Shown here piece after piece: positions 6,973 through 15,998 of a stretch of DNA of 35,699 nucleotides. The first letter of the stretch is position 1. Every line of letters starts with the position of its first letter. Source of the stretch: Jiangella ureilytica (GTDB taxonomy: Bacteria > Actinomycetota > Actinomycetes > Jiangellales > Jiangellaceae); contig NZ_SMKL01000063.1 of NCBI RefSeq assembly GCF_004348545.1, forward strand, positions 1 to 35,699, in the 5' to 3' direction. Under the pieces are notes generated by a model. The model worked only from the letters and a program-made list of their open reading frames with translations, searched no databases and was not told the DNA's origin. Both the position numbers and the translations under genes were made by a program.

Positions 6973-9227
6973 GGCATCCTCGCCCACGTCACGGAGAACG
7001 GGGGCAGCGCGAGCCGGAGCCGTCCGTCCTCGATCGGTTCGTCCCGCTCGGCGAGCGGGAACGGTGCCGGGTCGGCCGGGGTGGCCCGGGCGGTGATGTC
7101 CGGATGCGCGAGTGTGCTCACGCGCGCGGCCGCGGCCGACGCCGTCGCGCCCAGCTCGATCCGCACCGGCAGGGTCTCGGTGAGGTGCCGGTTGACGACG
7201 GCGAGCGCGAGGCCGCCGGCCGCGGAGCGGACCGCGAGCACGTCCACGTACGGCACGTCCTGCTCCGGCGCTCCCAGGTCGACCGGCTGCGTCACGTCGA
7301 ACCCGGGCCCCTTCAGCTCGCATCTCAGCGGCACCGCCCCGGCGAAGTCGGCGTAGTACTGGATCAGGTCGAACTGCGGGTCCGTGTAGACCCGGCCGCC
7401 GGCCTTCTTGATCGCGCCACCGTGCATGAACCCGTTCGGGCTGGCCATCGGGATGCGGTCCGCGGAGCGCATGACGAAGTTCAGGAACGTGCCGCCATAG
7501 ACGACGGCGCCGAAGTTCTCGACCATCTGCCGGTTCGGATGCAGCCCGAGCACCCCCCATTCGGTGACGGCGATCCCGATCGGCCGGCGGCCGCTGCCGG
7601 CGGTCGCGGTGTCGCAGCGGGCCAGCAGCTCCGGGACGAACCGCCGTTCCGCGGTGACGATCTGCCCGATCAACGCCTCGTGCGCCTCCGCGTCGCTGAG
7701 CCGCTCGAGCAGCCGGTCGTTCGCCGGCAGGCAGTGCAGCGACACCAGATCGATGTCGTCCGGCGCCAGCCGGAGCAGCTCGTCGTGCCACTCGTGATCG
7801 GCGTGGACGTGGTCGTACCGTTCGTCGAGGTCGGCGAAGTCGAACCAGTTGCCGCAGGCCAGCAGCGTCAGCGGGACGGGGCTGGCGGCGCGCATGGCGG
7901 CGGCGAACCGGGCGAACCGGGCCGCGTTCTCGGTTGAACCGACGTAGCCGCCCTGCCAGGCGCCGAAGTTCTCGTTGCCGACCTCCCAGACCCGCACGTC
8001 GTAGGGCTCGGGGTGGCCGTTCGCCGCCCGCAGCGCACCCATGGGCGTGGTCACCGGGCCGTTGCAGTACTCGACCCAGGCGGCCGCCTCCTCCGGCGTG
8101 CCCGTGCCGGAGTTCACGGTGATGTGCGGCGTGAAGCCCACCAGCTCGGCCAGCCGCAGGTACTCGTCGGTGCCGACGAGGTGGTGCTCCAGCCCGCCCC
8201 ACGCGTGGTTCGGGTACACCGGGCGGTCCTCGACCGGGCCGACGGCGTCGCGCCAGTGGTGGTGGCTGACGAAGTTGCCGCCCGGCCAGCGCAGTTGCGG
8301 GATCGTCGAGCGCCGCATGAGCTCGACGACGTCGGGGTCGAAGCCGTCCAGGTGGTCCGACGGCAGCAGCGAGACCCGGTCGACCAGCAGGTCCGCCGTG
8401 GTTGCCTCGTCGGACAGCCAACGCACGAAGAAGTCGACCGGCTCGCCGCGTGCGACGGCGCCCGCCGGCACCATCAGCCGCAGGTCCACCCGCTGCCAGC
8501 CGCGCGCCTCGACCCGCGCCCGAGCGCGAACCAGCACCTCGCCGACGCGGTGCGCGCCATCCGGGCCGGGCAGCCGCCGCCGGATGCCCACCTCGACGGA
8601 GCCGGCGGCCGGGTCGTCCCGGCGAGTACGGAGCCACACGCTGACGTCGTACTCGTGACAGCGGCGCACGGGCAGGAACACTCCCTGGCGGACACCCGCG
8701 GGGACGTCGTCGAGGGCGACGGTGCCGAGGTCGCCGTCCGCAGTGCTCGCGGCCAGCCGGACCGCTCCGCCCAGCCGGCCGACCGCCGGCGTCGCGACGC
8801 CCGGCGGGCCGATCCGCGACCAGCCGAGCGGCAGCCCGTCGGCGGAGTCGTCGTCGAGGAGCGCGATGCCGAAACCGGACGCCAGCGGCGACGACACCCA
8901 GTGCTCGGCGACGGCGGTGGGGTCGCCGCCGGACGTGTACAGCGCGACCAGCGTGCGGGCGTTGGCGGCCAGCTCCGCGCGCTGCTCGTCGCCGAGGTGG
9001 TGCTCGCGGGAGAACGCCGGGTTGAGCACCAGCTCCGCGCAGACGCCGCCGAGCGTCGCGTACGACATGTGCTCGAAGAAGTTGCCGAGTACCTCGGCCG
9101 GGATCCGCGGCCCCGTGGTGCCGAGGTCGAGGGTCACGACCGTCTCGCGCGACGTCGTCCGCTGATAGCCGAGCAGCGGGTGGACGTCGGCCCGCAGGGC
9201 CGTGGTGTCCGCCTCCACCTGGGTCAT
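6969..9227 (-). CDS. GH51-type alpha-L-arabinofuranosidase with inserted domain
   Basis: A 752-residue clan-A hydrolase of the GH51 type. The barrel starts at IPAEVLGNFFEHMSYATLGGVCAEL (about residues 42-66). It resumes at LRWPGGNFVSHHHWRDAVGP (312-331), has the acid/base in VGNENFG (E419) and the nucleophile in AVTEWG (E556), and ends in the usual C-terminal beta domain. About 200 residues between the first strand and the WPGGN motif are extra compared with compact GH51 enzymes; their beta-rich character resembles a carbohydrate-binding insert seen in long GH51 proteins. There is no signal peptide. ATG at 9227 is preceded by AGGAGG and overlaps the GH127 stop (ATGA). The upstream in-frame ATG lacks a site. 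Expected role: removal of alpha-linked arabinofuranose inside the cell. Confidence 0.88.
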   Translation of the reverse strand: MTQVEADTTALRADVHPLLGYQRTTSRETVVTLDLGTTGPRIPAEVLGNFFEHMSYATLGGVCAELVLNPAFSREHHLGDEQRAELAANARTLVALYTSGGDPTAVAEHWVSSPLASGFGIALLDDDSADGLPLGWSRIGPPGVATPAVGRLGGAVRLAASTADGDLGTVALDDVPAGVRQGVFLPVRRCHEYDVSVWLRTRRDDPAAGSVEVGIRRRLPGPDGAHRVGEVLVRARARVEARGWQRVDLRLMVPAGAVARGEPVDFFVRWLSDEATTADLLVDRVSLLPSDHLDGFDPDVVELMRRSTIPQLRWPGGNFVSHHHWRDAVGPVEDRPVYPNHAWGGLEHHLVGTDEYLRLAELVGFTPHITVNSGTGTPEEAAAWVEYCNGPVTTPMGALRAANGHPEPYDVRVWEVGNENFGAWQGGYVGSTENAARFARFAAAMRAASPVPLTLLACGNWFDFADLDERYDHVHADHEWHDELLRLAPDDIDLVSLHCLPANDRLLERLSDAEAHEALIGQIVTAERRFVPELLARCDTATAGSGRRPIGIAVTEWGVLGLHPNRQMVENFGAVVYGGTFLNFVMRSADRIPMASPNGFMHGGAIKKAGGRVYTDPQFDLIQYYADFAGAVPLRCELKGPGFDVTQPVDLGAPEQDVPYVDVLAVRSAAGGLALAVVNRHLTETLPVRIELGATASAAAARVSTLAHPDITARATPADPAPFPLAERDEPIEDGRLRLALPPFSVTWARMP

Positions 9228-11161
9228 CGGTTCCTCCTGTCGTTCGTGTCCTCGTCGGCCGGGATCCACACGCGCATGGCACCAGCACCGCGGTTGCCCC
9301 AGGCGAAGTACGGCACCAGCCGGAACTCGATCTCGGCCACGTCGTCGCCGCTGTCGGCGACGGAGGACGCGGCGCTGTACAGCGGTCCCGGCGGCGGCGG
9401 GCGATGCCGCCCGCGCCCGGCCAGCACCACCGGCAGCACGTCGTCACCGGCGACGGCGACAGGTGCGGCCGCGCCCGGCGTCACCCGGACGTCCTCCAGC
9501 ACCAGGTCGCCCGGCAGATCGGCCTGCTCCAGGCAGTACACGACCGGACCCCGCGTGTACGCGACGCAGCCGCGCAGCGCGTCGACGCGCGGGTGTGGCC
9601 GCAGCGTCCGGACCGGCAGGTCGAGGGTGAGCGTCACCTCCCGCGGTCCCGGGCCCACCGCCACGTACCCGTCCTCCACCAGCGGCTCCAGTACCGGCGC
9701 ACCGTCCACCACCAGTGAGAACGACGAGCACCATCCCGGGACCCGCAGCCGCAGTCCACGTGTGCGCAGCCCCTCGTCCGGCGCTATCGTTACGACGCCG
9801 TCCCACGGGTAGTCCGTGGACACGTGCAGCACGCCGCCGTCCAGCAGGTACTCGCCGGCCGCGTACAGGTGCAGCTGGAGCTCCGTGTCCGACGTGGTCA
9901 CCACGTAGTCGTGCACCGACGCCATCAGCCGGGCCAGGTTGGGCGGGCAGCACGCGCAGCCGAACCACGGCAGCCGCCCGGACGGCGAGTCCTCCTCGCT
10001 GCCGTCGTGCCCGGTGCGCAGTTGCAGCGGGTTCGAGTAGGTGAAGCCGGCGCCGTCGGCACTGACCCCGACGGCGACGGCGTTGTAGAGTGCGCGTTCG
10101 AGCTCGTCGGCGTACCGGCCGTGTCCGGTGGCCAGCAGCAGCCGCCAGTTCCACATGACCGACGCGATGGCGGCGCACGTCTCGGCGTAGGCCCGCTCGG
10201 CCGGCAGCTCGTACCGGTCGCCGAACGACTCGTCGCGGTGCCGGGAACCCAGACCGCCGGTCACGTGCGTCTTGCCGTCCACCATCGACGCCCACTGCCG
10301 CTCCATCGCGTGCAGCAGCTCCGGCTCGCCGGTCTCGAGGTACACGTCGGCCACGCCGGTCAGTAGGTAGAGCTGGCGCACGGCATGACCCGTGACCTCG
10401 TCGGCCGCGCGCACCGGCTGGTGGTCCTGGAAGTACGACGACGAGAAGTGGTCGTGTCCGAGCCGGCCGTGGCCGCGAGCGTCGATCATCCGGGCGGCGA
10501 GCTCGAGGTGGCGCCGCTCGCCGGTGTGCCGGTACAGCTCGACGAGCGCGGTCTCGATCTCCGGGTGGCCGCAGATGCCGGCCGTCTCGCCCGACTCCAC
10601 CACCGACGACACCAGCGTCAGGAACCGGTCGGCGATCGCGAGCAGGTCGTCACGGCCGGTGGTGCGGTGCAGCGCCACCGCGGCCTGGACGAGGTGGCCC
10701 AGGCAGTACAGCTCGTGCCCCCAGCGCAGGTCGCTGAAGCGGTCCTCCGTCTTCACGCCCTGGAACCACGAGTTCAGGTACCCGTCGGCGTCCTGCGCCC
10801 GGGCGAGCAGCCCGGCGACGTCGTCGACGAACTCCCGCGGGTAGCGTCCGCCGGGTCGCCCGGCGTCCCAGCCGGTCGCCTCGAGCACCTTGTAGATGTC
10901 GGAGTCGGCGAAATGCAGCCCGCGATACGCCGCGTCGCTCTCGCCCACCAGCCGGCGGAGGTTGTCCAGGTTCCCGGCTGTCTCCAGCTGCTCGATGCAG
11001 TGCGGGACGGTCGCCTCGGTGTTGCGCCGCTGCCACCGACCGAGCAGGCCGCCGGGGGAGAGCCGGACGGCGTCGTGTGCCACCGGGCGCCAGCGGGCGT
11101 GCGGGCTGGCATGGGCTCCGACGGGGCCGCCAGGCGCCGTCGTGGCGGTGGCCGCCGTCAT
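9224..11161 (-). CDS. GH127 beta-L-arabinofuranosidase
   Basis: A 645-residue member of glycoside hydrolase family 127 (DUF1680), the zinc/cysteine-dependent beta-L-arabinofuranosidases defined by Bifidobacterium HypBA1. All key residues are present with correct spacing: the acid/base Glu in GGLGSRHRDESFG (E311), the zinc ligands in YAETCAA (E327, C329) and the Cys pair in CACCPPN (C404 nucleophile, C405). The N-terminal (alpha/alpha)6 part includes FADSDIYKVLEA and LRWGHELYCLGHL; C-terminal beta-sandwiches follow. There is no signal peptide. The start ATG overlaps the stop of the upstream GH51 gene by ATGA, and its own stop overlaps the next ATG in the same way. It should release beta-1,2-linked L-arabinofuranose from imported oligosaccharides. 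Family assignment is firm; the exact linkage is inferred. Confidence 0.93.
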   Translation of the reverse strand: MTAATATTAPGGPVGAHASPHARWRPVAHDAVRLSPGGLLGRWQRRNTEATVPHCIEQLETAGNLDNLRRLVGESDAAYRGLHFADSDIYKVLEATGWDAGRPGGRYPREFVDDVAGLLARAQDADGYLNSWFQGVKTEDRFSDLRWGHELYCLGHLVQAAVALHRTTGRDDLLAIADRFLTLVSSVVESGETAGICGHPEIETALVELYRHTGERRHLELAARMIDARGHGRLGHDHFSSSYFQDHQPVRAADEVTGHAVRQLYLLTGVADVYLETGEPELLHAMERQWASMVDGKTHVTGGLGSRHRDESFGDRYELPAERAYAETCAAIASVMWNWRLLLATGHGRYADELERALYNAVAVGVSADGAGFTYSNPLQLRTGHDGSEEDSPSGRLPWFGCACCPPNLARLMASVHDYVVTTSDTELQLHLYAAGEYLLDGGVLHVSTDYPWDGVVTIAPDEGLRTRGLRLRVPGWCSSFSLVVDGAPVLEPLVEDGYVAVGPGPREVTLTLDLPVRTLRPHPRVDALRGCVAYTRGPVVYCLEQADLPGDLVLEDVRVTPGAAAPVAVAGDDVLPVVLAGRGRHRPPPPGPLYSAASSVADSGDDVAEIEFRLVPYFAWGNRGAGAMRVWIPADEDTNDRRNR

Positions 11162-12672
11162 CGGTCAGCCGGGCCGAGCTGGATCGCCGTCCAGGAGACC
11201 GCCGGAAGCCGCAGCCGCGCCACCTGGTCGTGCTCGGCGACCTTCGCCGCGCCGGGCACGACGCGCAGCGGGTCGTCGGCACTGTTGGCCGCGTACGGGT
11301 CGGCGTCGCTCAGCGTCGTCGCGTCGATCACCCGGTCCAGCCCGAGCGGGCGCATGTCGATGGACACGACCGCCTCCTCGGCGGGGTGGCGGTTGACCAG
11401 GAAGACCGCCGCCGACTCCGTCGCGCGGTCCCAGGTGGCCACGGCGTCGACCGGGGCGACGTCGCCGTACTTCGCCGTCGCGAACGGCGGGCCGGCCGCG
11501 TCGAGCCGCAGCACCTCGCCGCGTGCCAGCCGGGAGGCCTGCGCGAACGGGTGGAAGATCGTCTGCCGCCAGGCCTCGCCGCCCGGCTTCGTCATGATCG
11601 GCGCGATGACGTTGACCAGCTGCGCCTGGCTCGCGGCGGTGACCCGGTCGGAGTGCCGGAGCAGCGAGATGAGGATGTTCCCGACGACGACGGCGTCGGC
11701 CACCGAGTAGCGGTCCTCCAGCAGCGGCGGCGCGACGGGCCAGTCGTCGCCGGCCGGCACGACGGACTCCGCCCGCGACTGGTACCAGACGTTCCACTCG
11801 TCGAACGACAGGTTCACCCGGTGGTTGCTGCGCTTCACCGCGCCGACGTGGTCGATGGTGGCGACGACGGCGTCGATGAAGTGGTCGAGGTCGGTCACCG
11901 AGGCGAGGAAGCTGGCCAGGTCTTGGTCGTGCTCCTCGTAGTAGCGGTGCAGCGAGACGTAGTCGACCAGGTCGTAGGCCTCGGTGAGCACCGCGCGCTC
12001 CCACTCGCCGAACGTCGGCATGTCCGAGGCCGAGCTGCCGCAGGCGACCAGCTCGAGGCCGGGGTCGACGGCGCGCATCGCCCGGGCGGTCTCGGCGGCG
12101 ATGCGGCCGTACTCGTAGGCGGTCTTGTGCCCGAGCTGCCAGGGACCGTCCATCTCGTTGCCCAGGCACCACATGCGCACGCCGTACGGCTCCGGGTGCC
12201 CGTTGGCCCGGCGCAGGTCGGCGAGGGCCGACGCGGCGGTGCCGTTGACGTACTCCAGCAGGTCGACGGCATCCTGGACGCCGCGGGTGCCGAGGTTGAC
12301 GGCCATCATCGGCTCGATGCCGGCCCGCTCGGCCCACCGCAGGAACTCGTCGGTGCCGACGTCGTTGGGCTCGAGGGTGTGCCAGGCGAGGTCGAGCCGA
12401 GCCGGGCGCTGGTCGCGCGGGCCGACGCCGTCCTCCCAGCGGTACCCGGACACGAAGTTGCCGCCGGGATAGCGGACGGTCGTCACGCCCAGCTCGCGTA
12501 CCAGCTCCAGCACGTCGCGCCGAAAGCCGGACTCGTCGGCCGCCGGATGGCCCGGCTCGTAGATGCCGGTGTAGACGCACCGGCCGAGGTGTTCCACGAA
12601 CGAGCCGAAGGTCCGCCGGTTGACGGGGGCGATGCGGCGCTCGGGGCTGAGGGTGAAGTCTGCCTGGATCAC
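11158..12672 (-). CDS. abfA: GH51 alpha-L-arabinofuranosidase
   Basis: A 504-residue compact GH51 enzyme of the AbfA type. The motifs follow in family order: FGSFVEHLGRCVYTGIYEPGH, VRYPGGNFVSGYRWEDGVGP, TDEFLRWAE, the acid/base in CLGNEMDGPWQ (E173), DYVSLHRYY and the nucleophile in SFDEWNVWY (E292); these positions agree with the well-studied Geobacillus enzymes. The C-terminal jelly-roll (FLVNRHPAEEAVVSIDM) is intact. It is cytoplasmic and removes alpha-L-arabinofuranose from the non-reducing end of short oligosaccharides. GTG at 12672 follows AAGGA. It lies 43 bases after the permease gene and is coupled to the following GH127 gene by ATGA, so transporter and hydrolases should be produced together. 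Confidence 0.93.
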   Translation of the reverse strand: MIQADFTLSPERRIAPVNRRTFGSFVEHLGRCVYTGIYEPGHPAADESGFRRDVLELVRELGVTTVRYPGGNFVSGYRWEDGVGPRDQRPARLDLAWHTLEPNDVGTDEFLRWAERAGIEPMMAVNLGTRGVQDAVDLLEYVNGTAASALADLRRANGHPEPYGVRMWCLGNEMDGPWQLGHKTAYEYGRIAAETARAMRAVDPGLELVACGSSASDMPTFGEWERAVLTEAYDLVDYVSLHRYYEEHDQDLASFLASVTDLDHFIDAVVATIDHVGAVKRSNHRVNLSFDEWNVWYQSRAESVVPAGDDWPVAPPLLEDRYSVADAVVVGNILISLLRHSDRVTAASQAQLVNVIAPIMTKPGGEAWRQTIFHPFAQASRLARGEVLRLDAAGPPFATAKYGDVAPVDAVATWDRATESAAVFLVNRHPAEEAVVSIDMRPLGLDRVIDATTLSDADPYAANSADDPLRVVPGAAKVAEHDQVARLRLPAVSWTAIQLGPADR

Positions 12673-12715
12673 GTGGTGTCCTTCGTGAGTGCGTGCGGGT
12701 GCGTCGCGTGCTGCG

Positions 12716-13600
12716 TCACTTGATGCCGGTGGTCGCGATGCTCTCGATGAACCTCCGCTGGACGACGATGAACGCGATGATCATGGGGATGAGCGCGAGC
12801 GTCGCCCCGGCCATCAGCGGGCCGTAGTCGACGGTGTACTGGCCGCGGAACATCGACAGGCCGGCCGGGAGCGTGGTGGTGTCCTGGTCCGGCATGACCA
12901 TCAGCGGCCAGAGCAGGTCGTTCCAGTTGTTCACCAGGTTGAAGATGAAGATGGTGACCAGCGCCGGACCGGCCAGTGGGAACATGATGCGCCGGAAGAT
13001 CTGGAACTCCCCGGCGCCGTCGATGCGTGCGGCGTCCTCCAGGTCGCGCGGCATCGCCAGGAAGAACTGCCGCAGGAAGAAGATGCCGAACGCGTCGGCG
13101 ATCCGCGGGATGATCAGCCCGTGCAGGGTGTTGATCCAGCCCAGGTCGACCAGCAGGTTGTAGACCGGCACGAACGTCACCTGGATCGGCACCAGCAGGC
13201 TGGCGATCAGCGCGACGAAGACGAACGTCCGGCCGCGGAAGCGGAACCGCGCCAGCGCGTACGCGGCCATCGAGTCGATCACCACGGACACGCACGCGAC
13301 GGTGAGCGCGAAGATCGTGGTGTTCAGGAACTGCCGGCCGAACGGGATCATGCTCCAGATGTCGACGTAGTTCTGGAGCGTGACCTCCGAGGGGATGATC
13401 GTCGACGGGTTGCCGGTCAGGTCGCCCTGGGTGCGGATCGACGCCGTCAGCAGCCAGACCAGCGGCAGCAGCGCGACGACGGCCGCGGCGCTGACGACGA
13501 ACAGGCTCAGCAGTGTCCCGACGGAGAGCCGCGGGCGCGGCTTCGCCGTGGGTGCGGGCGCCGGCGAAGCGGCGGTGGGCGGGGCGGTGAGAGTGCTCAT
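12716..13600 (-). CDS. ABC sugar transporter permease (MalG/CUT1 type)
   Basis: A 294-residue inner-membrane permease with six predicted helices (first about residues 28-55, VGTLLSLFVVSAAAVVALL). The ATPase-contact EAA loop EDAARIDGAG (188-197) is followed by FPLAGPALVT, and the protein ends RRFIESIATTGIK, a common ending of the MalG branch. The Pro/Ala-rich N-terminal 24 residues are unremarkable. The start codon overlaps the stop of the partner permease (TGATG), showing coupling. Together with that partner and the upstream lipoprotein it forms a carbohydrate-uptake CUT1 importer. No ATP-binding subunit is encoded nearby. Confidence 0.93.
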   Translation of the reverse strand: MSTLTAPPTAASPAPAPTAKPRPRLSVGTLLSLFVVSAAAVVALLPLVWLLTASIRTQGDLTGNPSTIIPSEVTLQNYVDIWSMIPFGRQFLNTTIFALTVACVSVVIDSMAAYALARFRFRGRTFVFVALIASLLVPIQVTFVPVYNLLVDLGWINTLHGLIIPRIADAFGIFFLRQFFLAMPRDLEDAARIDGAGEFQIFRRIMFPLAGPALVTIFIFNLVNNWNDLLWPLMVMPDQDTTTLPAGLSMFRGQYTVDYGPLMAGATLALIPMIIAFIVVQRRFIESIATTGIK

Positions 13601-14541
13601 CAGTACTCCACCGCCCGCTTGCCGAAGAACCGCACCTGGGCCAGGCTCAGCGTCAGCACGATGGCGACCAGCACCCACGAGATGGCGGTGGCGTAGCCGA
13701 GGTCGTAGTCGAGCACCGCCGTGCCGTAGATGAGCATGACCAGCGTCTCGGTCTGGAAGAACGGCCCGCCACCGGTCATCACGTAGATCTGGTCGAACGC
13801 CTGGAACGCGAAGATCGCCGCGATGACGACCACGAACATCGTCGTGTTGGCCAGCAGCGGCCAGGTGACGTGCCGGAACCGCTGAGCCGACGACGCGCCG
13901 TCCAGCAGTGCGGCCTCCTTCAGGTGCTGCGGGATCTGCTGCAGTCCGGCCAGGTACATGACCATGAAGAAGCCGACGTTGCGCCAGATGCCGACGAGCA
14001 TCACCGCCGGCATCGCGACCGACGGGTCGCGCAGACCGTCGCCGATCGAGATGCCGAGCGAGCTCAGCCACGACGTCAGCATGCCGATCTGCGGGTCGAT
14101 GAGCGCCGACCAGGCGATGGCGGAGATGCCCAGCGAGATGACCCACGGCAGGAAGATCGCCGCCCGCAGCAGCCCGCGGGCCGGCAGCCGCTGGTTCAGC
14201 AGCAGTGCCAGGCCCAGCGCCAGCAGCACCGACACCGGCGCCGTCACCAGCGTGTAGACGGCGGTGTTCTCGAGGGCGGTCCAGAACCGGTCGTCGTCGA
14301 GCAGCCGCTGGTAGTTCGCGAACCCGACCCAGTCGACGGTGTCGAGGTAGCGGTCGTTCGTGAACGACGTGATGAGCGCGCTGATCATCGGCCAGAACAC
14401 GAACACGCCGAGCACGGAGAACGCCGGGAGCAGGAACAGCAGGGCGGCCCGCGTGCGGCGGCGCTCGATGGACGAACGCCGCCGCCGAGCCGGAACCGGA
14501 CGTGCCGGCTCCTGGCTCACCGTTGGGGCGGAGGCGACCAC
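13600..14541 (-). CDS. ABC sugar transporter permease (MalF/CUT1 type)
   Basis: A 313-residue permease. An Arg-rich N-terminal tail (RRRRSSIERRRTR) precedes the first helix (AALLFLLPAFSVLGVFVFWP). The periplasmic-facing segment NDRYLDTVDWVGFANYQRLL is typical of MalF-type subunits. The EAA loop reads KEAALLDGAS (208-217), followed by FRHVTWPLL, and FDQIYVMTGGGP marks the conserved last third. The start is GTG at 14541, one base after the stop of the binding-protein gene, so translation is coupled. It pairs with the downstream MalG-type subunit. Substrate specificity comes from the binding protein. Confidence 0.93.
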   Translation of the reverse strand: MVASAPTVSQEPARPVPARRRRSSIERRRTRAALLFLLPAFSVLGVFVFWPMISALITSFTNDRYLDTVDWVGFANYQRLLDDDRFWTALENTAVYTLVTAPVSVLLALGLALLLNQRLPARGLLRAAIFLPWVISLGISAIAWSALIDPQIGMLTSWLSSLGISIGDGLRDPSVAMPAVMLVGIWRNVGFFMVMYLAGLQQIPQHLKEAALLDGASSAQRFRHVTWPLLANTTMFVVVIAAIFAFQAFDQIYVMTGGGPFFQTETLVMLIYGTAVLDYDLGYATAISWVLVAIVLTLSLAQVRFFGKRAVEY

Positions 14542-14542
14542 G

Positions 14543-15817
14543 TCAGGAGGCTCCCAGTTGCGCGTCGATCTGCTCCGCCGCCTGCTCCAGCAGGTCCTGG
14601 ACCTCGCCCTCGCCGGCGAAGATGCGCTGGAACGTCGGCGTGACGACGTTGCGTTCCAGATCGGCGAAGTCGAGCAGCCCGGCCTGGTAGAACTTCGGGT
14701 TCACCGCCTCGGTGAACGCGACCGACGTCGGGTTCTCAGCGAGGTCCTCGACCGGGATGTCCGACCGGTTCGGCGGGTACGACGTGCCGACGGCCCACTG
14801 CTGCTGCACCTCCGTGGAGTTCCAGTACTCCAGGAAGGCGTAGGAGGCCTCCTTCTCCGCCTCCGACGCGTCGGCGTCGAGGTGGATGTTCACGCTGACG
14901 GCGGGAGAGAACTGCCCCTCGGAGCCGGACGGCACCGGGACGACGCCATAGTCGATGCCCGCCTCGACCATGCCGCTGCTGAGCCACGGCCCGGCGATGT
15001 GCATGGCCGCGCGGCCACCGAGCAGCAGCGCGTCGGCGTCGGCGCCGGACAACCCGACGGGGGAGATGTGCTCGTTGCGGATCTTGTCGGCCCAGTACTG
15101 CATCGTCTCGACGGACTCGGGCTCGGCCAGCAGCGAGCGGCTGCCCTCGTCGTCGTAGATGCCGCCGCCCTCGGCCCAGAGCAGGACCGGCCACGGCGAC
15201 AGCGACTCGTGATCCGGCAGCGCGATGCCATAGACGCTCTTGGTCTCGTCGTTGGGGTCGATGGCGGTGATCTGCGCGGCGTAGTCGGCCATCTCCTCGA
15301 GCGTGGTGGGCGGCTCGGTGAGACCGGCGTTCGCGAACAGCGTCTTGTTCCAGTAGAGCATCCCGGCGCCGGCGCTCATGGGTGCGCCGTACTGGGTGTC
15401 CTCGTAGACCGTGGCGTCGATGCTGGCCCGCGGCAGGACCTCGGGATCGAGCGGGCCGTCCGGCGCGTAGAGATCGTCCATGGGTGCGAGTACGCCGCGC
15501 GAGGCGTAACCCGGCAGCCTGGCCGGGTCCATGGCGACCAGCGTCGGACCCTCACCTGCCTGGTAGGCGGGCATGAGCTGCTGATACATCGTGTCCCACG
15601 GGATGATCGTCATGTCGACGGTGTAGTCGTCCTGGGAGTCGTTGAACTCCTCGACCAGCCCTTCCAGCACCGGCCGGTCGGCGCTGGTGAAACCGTTCCA
15701 GAACGTGATGGTGACCGGCCCGTCGCCGCTCGCGGCGTCATCGGTGTCGCCGCCCGAACACGCGGCGAGCGATGCGGCGCCGAGCATGACGGCCGCGACC
15801 AGGGACTTCTTGCGCAT
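14543..15817 (-). CDS. Extracellular sugar-binding lipoprotein of ABC importer
   Basis: A 424-residue family 1 extracellular solute-binding protein. A lipoprotein signal peptide MRKKSLVAAVMLGAASLAAC has the lipid-modified Cys at residue 20, followed by an acidic Ser/Gly linker. The mature part has the CUT1 binding-protein pattern (VTITFWNGFTSADRPVLEGLVEEFN, GAPMSAGAGMLYWNKTLF, WAEGGG, SYAFLEYWNSTE). It is anchored on the outer face of the membrane and delivers oligosaccharide to the two following permeases. The ATG is preceded by AGGGGAG. It is the first gene of a seven-gene operon with four intracellular hydrolases, so its ligand is likely an arabinofuranose-containing oligosaccharide. Its promoter carries paired LacI-type operators. 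Confidence 0.93.
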   Translation of the reverse strand: MRKKSLVAAVMLGAASLAACSGGDTDDAASGDGPVTITFWNGFTSADRPVLEGLVEEFNDSQDDYTVDMTIIPWDTMYQQLMPAYQAGEGPTLVAMDPARLPGYASRGVLAPMDDLYAPDGPLDPEVLPRASIDATVYEDTQYGAPMSAGAGMLYWNKTLFANAGLTEPPTTLEEMADYAAQITAIDPNDETKSVYGIALPDHESLSPWPVLLWAEGGGIYDDEGSRSLLAEPESVETMQYWADKIRNEHISPVGLSGADADALLLGGRAAMHIAGPWLSSGMVEAGIDYGVVPVPSGSEGQFSPAVSVNIHLDADASEAEKEASYAFLEYWNSTEVQQQWAVGTSYPPNRSDIPVEDLAENPTSVAFTEAVNPKFYQAGLLDFADLERNVVTPTFQRIFAGEGEVQDLLEQAAEQIDAQLGAS

Positions 15818-15893
15818 CGAGGCTCCCCTTTGAGCTAGCGGCAGGTCCTTCGGCTGCCTGGGACGTCGTTCCCATCGACGGCCGGCAGTGCCG

Positions 15894-15954
15894 TTCTACA
15901 TCGATGAAGAACGAGAATGGACGCAATCCTTCATCGTTGTAGAAGGACTGTCAA
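15894..15954 (-). promoter_or_regulatory. Sugar-operon promoter with two LacI-type operators
   Basis: On the minus strand TTGACA (15954-15949), a 17-base spacer and AAGGAT (15931-15926) form a promoter about 100 bases upstream of the binding-protein gene. One operator, CTTCATCGTTGTAGAA (15929-15944), covers the spacer and -10. A second, TTCTACATCGATGAAG (15894-15909), lies at about +10 to +25. Each is an imperfect palindrome centred on CG, as LacI-family operators are. The two are inverted copies of each other with one mismatch, and their centres are 33 bp apart, about three helical turns on one face. The LacI gene ending at 15999 immediately precedes this promoter. Binding is inferred. Confidence 0.8.
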
Positions 15955-15998
15955 CCCGTTCGGCCGTTTCGTTACCGGTCTCGACACGGGAGGCCGCG

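Noticed and set aside
6973-9447. Long open frame on the minus strand extending upstream of the GH1-like gene
   Set aside because: It is Arg/Pro/Ala-rich noise antiparallel or out of frame to the GH51 gene; the GH1 gene has a clear ATGA-coupled start at 6972.
11077-12723. Plus-strand open frame opposite the compact GH51 gene
   Set aside because: No recognisable domain; the minus strand has complete GH51 motifs in correct order.
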